NCBI GenBank assembly: GCA_035299065.1
Contig: DATGXI010000154.1
Span: 1 to 13,148 of the forward strand
DNA from: DASPJQ01 sp035299065
Lineage (GTDB): Bacteria > Bacteroidota > Bacteroidia > Flavobacteriales_D > UBA2798
DNA: 13,148 nt
Reading direction: 5' to 3'
Shown: positions 8,484-13,148 of the stretch, in pieces
How the letters are laid out: every line of letters begins with the position of its first letter
Numbering within the stretch: position 1 is the stretch's first letter
Program-made: the position numbers and the translations under genes
Notes under the pieces: model-generated
What the model saw: only the letters and a program-made list of their open reading frames with translations
Database searches by the model: none
What the model was told of the DNA's origin: nothing

Positions 8484-9425
8484 ATGCTGAAAAATATTCC
8501 ACTCATATTCCTGTTTGCAGCCTTTACAGGTATTGCAGCCCTAACTTTACCCGCAATCAATACGCCTCAAACGAGCCCTTACCTTGCTCATAGCGCCTAT
8601 TTGATTGGCGATTCAATTGATGCCGTAAACACCCTTGACAGCCTTGAGACCATTGACAGGTGTGACACCACAGGTGATCACCCGGTTTGGGGATACCGCT
8701 ACCAAATACCAGGTGATTTTAATGGCGATGGTAAACAGGAAACACTTACCGAATATTTTACCGACAGGTACGGCCACGAAATTCCCAAATATTATGGTGA
8801 GGGCGATATTGGTATTAACCGGTGTTTTGAGGCCGACTGCGGAATGAAAAATTTTTTATGGAACCGAAAACTAAAAAACGACACCTTGTTTTGTGACCAC
8901 CTGCATTTTGCCGAAAACCTGGGTGACCTTAATGGTGATGGAACCGATGAATTGGGAATGATCAGCAGCAATGGCGACTTCAGCAATATAAGCCACTACT
9001 CCATTTACACACTGAAAAAAGGCCGTTGGAAGGAATTACTTTATATACCAGCCTGGGAATGGATGTTTCCCTCATCACCAATAACACCGGCTGTTTATGG
9101 TTTATGTGGACATTACAATGAAGCGTATGTCAAAAACGACACCATTAACCAACGCCTTGCCAAAGAATTGGAAAAATTCTACTTTGTAAAAAATCTTGGA
9201 AATGGTGTAATTGAATTTGAAATGATGAACGATACCATTACCGAAAATTTTTATGCTGGAGCTGACGGCATATGGATCAGGTACAATGTAAAGAACAATA
9301 CATTCAAAGTAAAGCTCCCCGACTATTTTTGCGATCAAAAAATTCTTGATAGCGAAAAAATTGCCTATAAAAAAATAAGTGCAAATGAATTTAAAATAGG
9401 AAGTCATATTTACTACCTGAAATAA
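8484..9425 (+). CDS. exported protein of unknown function with two calcium-type DxNxDG loops
   Basis: A 313-residue protein from ATG 8484. The first 24 or so residues form a hydrophobic signal peptide or N-terminal anchor (MLKNIPLIFLFAAFTGIAAL). Two loops, DFNGDGKQE (78-86) and DLNGDGTDE (148-156), have the D-x-N-x-D-G-x-x-[DE] pattern of EF-hand, dockerin and FG-GAP/VCBS calcium sites, so calcium binding outside the cytoplasm is likely. The first sits after a short strand and the second after HFAENLGDL, as in a divergent FG-GAP repeat pair. Six cysteines remain after the signal region (60, 114, 119, 137, 208, 283), so disulfides are possible. The rest is beta-rich with no catalytic motif I recognise. 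It is divergent from the sensor gene across 162 nt. A short AGG lies about seven bases before the ATG. It could be surface- or outer-membrane-associated, and no function is assigned. Confidence 0.75.
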   Translation: MLKNIPLIFLFAAFTGIAALTLPAINTPQTSPYLAHSAYLIGDSIDAVNTLDSLETIDRCDTTGDHPVWGYRYQIPGDFNGDGKQETLTEYFTDRYGHEIPKYYGEGDIGINRCFEADCGMKNFLWNRKLKNDTLFCDHLHFAENLGDLNGDGTDELGMISSNGDFSNISHYSIYTLKKGRWKELLYIPAWEWMFPSSPITPAVYGLCGHYNEAYVKNDTINQRLAKELEKFYFVKNLGNGVIEFEMMNDTITENFYAGADGIWIRYNVKNNTFKVKLPDYFCDQKILDSEKIAYKKISANEFKIGSHIYYLK

Positions 9426-9483
9426 CGTTGCAGTATTCCCTTCAAAATTTACAGTTTTCACTTTGATTCCCAAATTTTTCAAA

Positions 9484-9515
9484 CTTGCCCCCCATTCCTT
9501 GTTTTTTTACGTTTG
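9484..9515 (+). promoter_or_regulatory. Bacteroidota-type promoter for the HExxH gene
   Basis: CTTG at 9484-9487 is followed after 20 nt by TACGTTTG at 9508-9515, a perfect TAnnTTTG -7 box with one mismatch in the -33 TTTG. Transcription would start near 9520, leaving a leader of only about ten nucleotides before ATG 9532. This indicates that the gene is transcribed on its own. Confidence 0.5.
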
Positions 9516-9531
9516 AATAGAAAAAGCAACA

Positions 9532-10110
9532 ATGGAATACAAGACATTTTTTAAAAACAAAATTATACCAGAAAAATACCGCGAAGCAATTCTTACTGCC
9601 CTTTCACATTACCCTGAACTCAAGGATGCCCGTATTGAGTTCAGGTTGACAACAGATTTAAAAGAAGCCTACGCTACCGCGCCCACATTTGCCAGTATAT
9701 TTCAAAAACCAGAAAACCGGTTGTACAGGATAAACATTCTTGAGCAGGCCAGCCCTCCCATGGAAGGGGCGCTTTTAAAAAACTGCACCCTGCAATGCCA
9801 GGTGGCCGTAATTGCGCATGAACTGGCACATGTAAAACAATTTCATGAACGAAGCCGCCTTGAGCTATTCAGCCTGCTTGTTTCCTACATGGGCAAAAAA
9901 TCAAAAAAACTGATTGAGCGCAATGCCGATATACTGGCCATTGAACACGGGTTTGGCAGCAACCTGTATGCACATGCAAATTATATACGAAGCATTCCCG
10001 GTTACATTCAGCAACACCCCGAACTGGATGAAAATTATTTAAAACCGCATGAAATTTTAATCAGGTTACTTCACAAAGCAGGAAAGTTTGATGGGGAAAT
10101 TGCAATTTAA
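9532..10110 (+). CDS. small cytoplasmic HExxH (gluzincin-like) metallopeptidase-like protein
   Basis: A 192-residue protein from ATG 9532. A helix carries His-Glu-Leu-Ala-His (96-100), the zincin HExxH motif with two zinc-ligand histidines and the general-base glutamate. About 29 residues later a second helix reads Glu-Arg-Asn-Ala-Asp (129-133), matching the gluzincin layout in which a downstream Glu is the third ligand and ExxxD follows, as in M48-like and minigluzincin families. The segment before it (residues 60-75, LYRINILEQA) may be the edge strand. There is no signal peptide or membrane helix, so it is cytoplasmic or released otherwise. The protein is close to the minimal size for this fold and lacks the membrane helices of HtpX-type M48 peptidases. 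No inhibitor or propeptide is seen and the substrate is unknown. It is a monocistronic gene with its own promoter, convergent with the PH-like gene. Confidence 0.7.
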   Translation: MEYKTFFKNKIIPEKYREAILTALSHYPELKDARIEFRLTTDLKEAYATAPTFASIFQKPENRLYRINILEQASPPMEGALLKNCTLQCQVAVIAHELAHVKQFHERSRLELFSLLVSYMGKKSKKLIERNADILAIEHGFGSNLYAHANYIRSIPGYIQQHPELDENYLKPHEILIRLLHKAGKFDGEIAI

Positions 10111-10217
10111 TATGCTCATGTGGCAATATCTAATTACCTGATTAAATGCTTGTGAAAATTAACCCTCGTTTTGATTTTGTTTTTTAGGAGATTTAAGATA
10201 GGGAGCACATTGGTCAA

Positions 10218-10571
10218 TTAGCTTTTTAGCTTCATTGCCTCAATTACCGGGTCAATATTGAGCATGCCATAATTAAATATGTGCTTGTCGCCATTATCAA
10301 GTTCAATTACGGCTTTTTTGGCAAAAAAACTTTTTTCAGGTGTAATTGATTTAATGCGTTCCTTGGGAATTGAAACAAAAGCCTCTGAACCGTATTTCAC
10401 AAACAACGCTTCTTCAACCAGGCCTTTTGCGCTTACGTCAAATTTCGCATCGTATAACAACCGTTTATTCGTCACCACAAGTTTACCATTGTACTTGCCT
10501 CCGGTTGGCGGACTGTAAAGTAAAGTCCAGTTGTTTATTTTTTCTTCGCCAGGTAAAAGTTCTATGTTCAT
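10218..10571 (-). CDS. PH/GRAM-like domain protein
   Basis: A 117-residue protein from ATG 10571 with no signal peptide or membrane segment. It is a single predicted beta-barrel-plus-helix unit. The stretch GKLVVTNKRLLYDAK (29-43) is the hallmark of GRAM and bacterial PH-like domains, in which a beta strand ends in TNKRL. It is followed by strands around FVSIPKERIKSI (65-76) and AVIELDNGDKHIFNY (87-101), then a short C-terminal helix (IDPVIEAMKL). Eukaryotic relatives bind phosphoinositides; bacterial ones mostly have unknown ligands, so a lipid or protein-binding adaptor role is only a guess. It lies 110 nt downstream of terC on the same strand, across the 14-bp repeats, so it could be read with terC or alone. 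I found no clear promoter. Confidence 0.7.
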   Translation of the reverse strand: MNIELLPGEEKINNWTLLYSPPTGGKYNGKLVVTNKRLLYDAKFDVSAKGLVEEALFVKYGSEAFVSIPKERIKSITPEKSFFAKKAVIELDNGDKHIFNYGMLNIDPVIEAMKLKS

Positions 10572-10641
10572 ACTTAAGAAGTTTAAGTTATCCGTTTACA
10601 GTTGAGTTTTTTAATTTCTTAGTTTGTTAAGTCAATTGTAC

Positions 10642-10683
10642 ATTGACAATTGATCATTGATAATTGAACATTGACAATTGATT
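10642..10683 (+). repeat. three-copy 14-bp tandem repeat
   Basis: Three adjacent 14-mers, ATTGACAATTGATC (10642), ATTGATAATTGAAC (10656) and ATTGACAATTGATT (10670), differ at only a few bases. Each contains AATTGA, and another CAATTG lies just upstream at 10633-10638. The last unit overlaps the TAA stop of terC by two bases. The array sits between terC and the PH-like gene on the minus strand. It could be simple-sequence drift or a palindromic protein-binding array; nothing in the window decides. Confidence 0.8.
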
Positions 10684-11467
10684 ACTCCTTCTTAATATCC
10701 TTTAAATCTTCTTTTTTCCGGTACAGGTTTTTAAGCAACAGCAAATTCAGCATTTCAACAAACAACGAGAAGCCCATGGCAAAATACACATATCCACGCG
10801 GAATTTCAACATGAAACGCATCAGCAATCAACAATGTTCCAATCATAATCAGGAATGAAAGCGCCAGCATAATAATGGTAGGGTTATTATTGATAAACTC
10901 ACCAACATGTTTTGCAAACAGCATCATGAACAAGGTTGAAATAATTACAGCCAAAATCATAATACCGGTATGCGTGGTTAAACCTACTGCCGTTAAAATT
11001 GAGTCAATACTGAATATAATATTGATAACTGCAATTTGTGCAAACAACATACCTAAGCCGTTAACCACTTTTTTAGCTGGCGATTTTTCTTTTTCGCCCG
11101 GGTGCGGTCCATACGCGGCTTCGTGTATTTTATGATGTATTTCCATGGTACTTTTACCAATAAGAAACAAACCGCCAATTAACAATATAATGTCTTTAAT
11201 GCTAAAGGCGTGCCCTGCTACGGTTAACAAAGCCGTGTGTTGGTTTTGCACAATCACGTTAATTCCAAACAACATGCCCACACGCATAACCATGGCCATA
11301 ACAAGGCCCCAGTTACGCACACTGCGCTGCTTTTCCCTTGGTGCGCGTGCAACAACAATTGAAAGAAAAACAATGTTATCAATACCCAATACTATTTCCA
11401 GGAGGGTTAAAACGGCAAAGGAAGTTAATCCCTCGCTAGTCCACATGTAATCTAAATTTTCGAACAT
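10682..11467 (-). CDS. TerC family integral membrane protein (probable metal exporter)
   Basis: A 261-residue protein from ATG 11467 with about seven membrane helices (roughly 13-41, 52-73, 91-110, 141-163, 168-187, 197-215, 226-247). The two signature acidic membrane motifs are present: GIDNIVF near 28-34 and the pseudo-repeat FSIDSILTAVG near 152-162. Asp30 and Asp154 are the likely ion ligands of the inverted repeats. A charged loop at 112-133 (HHKIHEAAYGPHPGEKEK) is rich in His and Glu. Relatives such as Alx and YkoY/MeeF-type proteins export manganese, some under a riboswitch, while the original TerC is linked to tellurite resistance. No other ter genes are here, so metal homeostasis is the better reading. 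It is divergent from the Nudix gene across 55 nt. I see no yybP-ykoY-like riboswitch, and the upstream gap is too short to hold one. Confidence 0.9.
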   Translation of the reverse strand: MFENLDYMWTSEGLTSFAVLTLLEIVLGIDNIVFLSIVVARAPREKQRSVRNWGLVMAMVMRVGMLFGINVIVQNQHTALLTVAGHAFSIKDIILLIGGLFLIGKSTMEIHHKIHEAAYGPHPGEKEKSPAKKVVNGLGMLFAQIAVINIIFSIDSILTAVGLTTHTGIMILAVIISTLFMMLFAKHVGEFINNNPTIIMLALSFLIMIGTLLIADAFHVEIPRGYVYFAMGFSLFVEMLNLLLLKNLYRKKEDLKDIKKE

Positions 11468-11522
11468 TTAATTTCCAGTTAATTAATGAGGTAAATTTAT
11501 CATTCAAAGCAATACCCGCTAC

Positions 11523-12152
11523 ATGAACGATCAAAACAAATTGAGCCTTTTTTTAAAACAACTAAAGGAACATGACCTGCCGGGTTTTGACGCACATGTT
11601 GAGCTAACCCCTTATCGTACAAGCATTACCCCGCCCATAGCACCTGCCAAACAGGCACGCGAAGGTTCGGTGGCGGTAATTGTAAACTGGCACACAAAAC
11701 CTGTTTTAGTGCTTACCAGGCGTGCAGCATATGATGGCACCCATGGCGGACAAATAAGTTTTCCGGGTGGTAAAATGGAGGATGGTGATGCCGACCGTAT
11801 GGATGCTGCCCTGCGCGAAACGCATGAAGAAACAGGTATTGCCTTAAACCGCGATACGTTTGTTGCAGCGCTTACTCCCATTTATATACCGCCAAGTAAT
11901 TTTATGGTGTACCCGTTTTTATTTTTTACCCAGCAACAATTAAGCTATACACCCAACCATGAAGTAGATTATGTGGTTGAATTTCCGCTGGAGGAATTAA
12001 TGAACGACTCCAATTTCTCGAAAACCGACATTAAACTGGGCAATGGGGTAATTCTTAAAAACGCCCCTTGTTTTTTATTTGGCAATGAAATTATTTGGGG
12101 CGCAACAGCCGCAATGCTGAATGAGCTGAAATGGATCATCAGGAAGATGTGA
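11523..12152 (+). CDS. Nudix hydrolase, CoA pyrophosphatase (NudL/NUDT7-8) type
   Basis: A 209-residue cytoplasmic protein from ATG 11523. Residues 62-83 (from LVLTRRAAYDGTHGG to FPGG) match the extra signature that precedes the Nudix box in coenzyme A pyrophosphatases (UPF0035 pattern, LT..S...R...G...FPGG). The Nudix box follows at about 82-106: GGKMEDGDAD, then REthEEtGI with the Glu cluster at 99, 102 and 103 that holds Mg2+ or Mn2+. The expected reaction is hydrolysis of CoA or oxidised CoA to 3',5'-ADP and phosphopantetheine (or its oxidised form). The length fits NudL-like enzymes. The C-terminal codons and the TGA stop (12150-12152) fall within a repeated intergenic sequence, so the extreme C-terminus may have been altered by repeat insertion. 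It is divergent from terC. Confidence 0.88.
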   Translation: MNDQNKLSLFLKQLKEHDLPGFDAHVELTPYRTSITPPIAPAKQAREGSVAVIVNWHTKPVLVLTRRAAYDGTHGGQISFPGGKMEDGDADRMDAALRETHEETGIALNRDTFVAALTPIYIPPSNFMVYPFLFFTQQQLSYTPNHEVDYVVEFPLEELMNDSNFSKTDIKLGNGVILKNAPCFLFGNEIIWGATAAMLNELKWIIRKM

Positions 12153-12161
12153 GTATTGAGA
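12146..12161 (+). repeat. left arm of a perfect 16-bp inverted repeat bounding the intergenic block
   Basis: GATGTGAGTATTGAGA here is the exact reverse complement of 12590-12605. The arm contains the last Met codon and the TGA stop of the Nudix gene. The right arm ends 13 nt before the stop of the minus-strand gene, so the pair frames the whole gene-free block of about 460 nt. Confidence 0.85.
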
Positions 12162-12234
12162 TGTGAGATATGAGATATGAGATATGAGATATGAGATATG
12201 AGATGTGAGATGTTAGATGTGAGATGTTAGATAC
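12151..12234 (+). repeat. 12-unit heptanucleotide tandem repeat (GAGATRT)
   Basis: Twelve 7-mers in a row: one GAGTATT, one GAGATGT, five GAGATAT, two GAGATGT, then alternating TAGATGT, GAGATGT and TAGATAC. The core is near perfect and both ends are degenerate, the usual pattern for a slippage-prone array. It starts two bases before the end of the Nudix stop codon. A seven-base unit would shift frame if copy number changed inside a gene, but here the changes fall after the stop. Confidence 0.9.
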
Positions 12235-12287
12235 GGAACCTTAAGGACAGCGGCTTTGATCATTTTGCGGAACGTTTTTTACCTGTT

Positions 12288-12409
12288 CTGCCAGGGATAG
12301 GAACGGAAAGCCCGGAACCTGAAATTTGAGTGTTTTCCTGAGGAACGAAGGATCTAACTCAAATTTCAGGTGAGGACTTGAAGTGTATAGCCCGACCCGG
12401 AGGGGGCAG
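12288..12409 (+). ncRNA. candidate structured RNA or palindromic repeat element
   Basis: A perfect 15-bp stem joins 12317-12331 and 12357-12371 (core CCTGAAATTTGAG with CTCAAATTTCAGG) around a 25-nt loop. Outside it, CTGCC (12288-12292) can pair with GGCAG (12405-12409) and GGG (12294-12296) with CCC (12396-12398). Both flanks carry the same AGCCCG hexamer (12309-12314 and 12389-12394) inside purine-rich strands (AACGGAAAGCCCGG; AGTGTATAGCCCG). From memory, similar AACGGAAAGCCCG / ATAGCCCGACC blocks recur between genes in Bacteroidota. The Rfam motif Flavo-1 is a candidate identity that I could not test. No U-run follows the stem, so it is not a standard terminator. The transcribed strand is not proven. 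Confidence 0.5.
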
Positions 12410-12445
12410 CATAATAAAATACATGAAATTATTCGAAAGCGTATG

Positions 12446-12507
12446 TTGAAGTTCCTTCATCTCTTAGAAAAAAAACGTGAGCAATGAGTTCTGTTTCTCA
12501 ATACTCA
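12446..12507 (+). repeat. direct repeat copy 1 (94-nt period)
   Basis: It begins with TTGAAGTTCC, contains AAAAACGTG in the middle and ends with CTGTTTCTCAATACTCA. The same blocks recur with the same end-to-end spacing at 12540-12601. Bases between the blocks differ and at least one pair of compensating indels is needed, so the copies are old or were acquired as diverged members. Confidence 0.75.
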
Positions 12508-12539
12508 TAGCTCACATCTAAGTACTTTTGAAATGCCAA

Positions 12540-12601
12540 TTGAAGTTCCATTACGCTTATTGTAAAAACGTGTCGCCATGCGTACTGTTTCTCAATACTC
12601 A
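12540..12601 (+). repeat. direct repeat copy 2 (94-nt period)
   Basis: Second copy of the 62-nt repeat, with identical TTGAAGTTCC and CTGTTTCTCAATACTCA ends 45 nt apart start to start, as in copy 1. Its right end runs into the right arm of the 16-bp inverted repeat. Confidence 0.75.
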
Positions 12602-12605
12602 CATC
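12590..12605 (-). repeat. right arm of the 16-bp inverted repeat
   Basis: TCTCAATACTCACATC is the exact reverse complement of 12146-12161. It continues into CAGTACTCAATACT, more of the same low-complexity family in reverse orientation, up to the TAG stop of the minus-strand gene. Confidence 0.85.
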
Positions 12606-12618
12606 TCAGTACTCAATA

Positions 12619-13146
12619 CTAATCAAACGTAAACACCGGTGCCATCACCAAAATATCAACCACAAATTTTCCGTCTTTTTCCTTTACACCAAAAACAAGT
12701 GATGGTTTTTTGGCTACCTCGGCAAACAACTCTGAACCGTATTCTACTTTATACGCTTTTTGATCGGCATACCCTAAGTCAGTTGTATTGCTCTCAACAA
12801 ATTTTGCAGGCAGCAAAGGTTTGGTAGCATCAATAAATTTACGCAATGTTTTAAGTGCTTCCTCTTTTGTTTTGCCGGCATCAAACACTACATGGTGGTT
12901 CAACACATCGTCCCTGTCAACAACCAGTTTGCTTTCAAGCGCGTTTTGAAAACTTGATTTGCACGGGCACTCCTGTTTAAAGGTTGAGCCGCTCAGGTTG
13001 GTACATTCACCGGTTTTGTCGGTTTTATAATACTTGGTGGCTGCTGCCCAAACCGCTTTAAAGTCGGCTGCATACGTGGCCGGTACCGATTGTGCTTTGA
13101 TTCCCAGCGTTGCGCAAAGGAAAAGGAGGGTGTATAATTTTTTCAT
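12619..13146 (-). CDS. small exported protein of unknown function
   Basis: A 175-residue protein from ATG 13146, only two bases from the right edge, so its promoter is not visible and a longer start upstream cannot be excluded. It opens with a clear signal peptide (MKKLYTLLFLCATLGIKA), with likely cleavage before QS at 19-20. A short segment with three cysteines (Cys48, Cys60, Cys62; the last two as CPC) lies in TGECTNLSGSTFKQECPC and could hold a disulfide or a metal. The rest alternates helices (EEALKTLRKFIDATKPLL) and strands (KVEYGSELFAEV, KFVVDILVMAPVFTF). I do not recognise the family and no catalytic motif is evident. It converges on the Nudix gene across the repeat block. Confidence 0.75.
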   Translation of the reverse strand: MKKLYTLLFLCATLGIKAQSVPATYAADFKAVWAAATKYYKTDKTGECTNLSGSTFKQECPCKSSFQNALESKLVVDRDDVLNHHVVFDAGKTKEEALKTLRKFIDATKPLLPAKFVESNTTDLGYADQKAYKVEYGSELFAEVAKKPSLVFGVKEKDGKFVVDILVMAPVFTFD

Positions 13147-13148
13147 AT

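Larger units (their letters stand above)
12235..12618. other. intergenic remainder holding structured element and direct repeats; no gene
   Basis: Together with the heptanucleotide array this forms the gene-free stretch between two convergent genes. I find no credible coding frame, tRNA or transposase remnant. The content is a structured element (12288-12409), then AT-rich DNA and two diverged direct repeats (from 12446 and from 12540). Confidence 0.7.

Noticed and set aside
10642..10683. Short CRISPR-like array
   Set aside because: The units are adjacent with no spacers, and no cas genes are near.
10682..11467. Tellurite resistance locus
   Set aside because: Only a TerC-family membrane protein is present, with no terA, terB, terD, terE or terZ neighbours, so metal-ion export is the more economical reading.
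11468..11522. Shared bidirectional promoter around the palindromic TAAATTTA (11492-11499) between terC and the Nudix gene
   Set aside because: It resembles a -7 box on both strands, but neither strand has a properly spaced -33 element.
12317..12371. Rho-independent terminator for the Nudix gene
   Set aside because: The stem is AT-rich with a 25-nt loop and has no trailing U-run; it sits inside a larger symmetric element.
12151..12618. CRISPR array or degenerate coding region
   Set aside because: The heptamers have no spacers, the 62-nt repeats occur only twice, and no frame is open with protein-like content.

Overview
The window looks like a chromosomal segment from a member of the Bacteroidota. 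The evidence is a set of gene families typical of that phylum: a two-component-regulator-type propeller protein fused to a SpoIIE phosphatase, a MoxR/vWA/beta-propeller type cassette, and several small Sec-exported proteins of unknown function. Two good matches to the Bacteroidota promoter pattern (TTTG, about 20 nt, TAnnTTTG), weak or absent Shine-Dalgarno sites and repeat-rich intergenic DNA point the same way. I see no phage, transposase, integron, CRISPR, tRNA or rRNA.

Left part (1-3621): two translationally coupled genes that overlap by 17 nt. The first enters from outside the window and encodes a vWA-like fold with a degenerate metal site, followed by a beta-rich, propeller-like half. 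The second has an unassigned N-terminal domain, a glycine linker and a helical TPR/solenoid tail. I read the pair as the distal half of a MoxR-vWA-beta-propeller ternary system, a class predicted from comparative genomics and poorly studied experimentally. The MoxR-type AAA+ ATPase would lie upstream of base 1 and is not visible. This is the best candidate here for a little-described system.

Middle (3701-9425): a secreted thioredoxin-fold protein with a WCGPC site and a long helical C-terminus converges on a 1126-residue sensor (4941-8321, minus). That sensor has a periplasmic propeller of about 15 repeats, a Y_Y_Y domain, one membrane helix, a coiled coil and a complete SpoIIE/PP2C phosphatase. 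It should turn an extracytoplasmic signal into dephosphorylation of a cytoplasmic partner, but no anti-sigma or anti-anti-sigma gene is in the window. A divergent gene encodes an exported protein with two calcium-type DxNxDG loops.

Right part (9532-13146): a small cytoplasmic HExxH metallopeptidase-like protein, a PH/GRAM-like protein, a TerC-family membrane protein (minus), a divergent CoA-pyrophosphatase-type Nudix hydrolase (plus), and a small exported protein of unknown function (minus) at the right edge. These look like independent single genes rather than an operon.

The only gene-free stretch over 300 bases is 12153-12618. It is a composite of repeats: a 12-unit heptanucleotide tandem array, a structured element with a perfect 15-bp stem, and two diverged 62-nt direct repeats. 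A perfect 16-bp inverted repeat bounds it, and the left arm supplies the last codons of the Nudix gene. A shorter 14-bp tandem repeat lies at 10642-10683.
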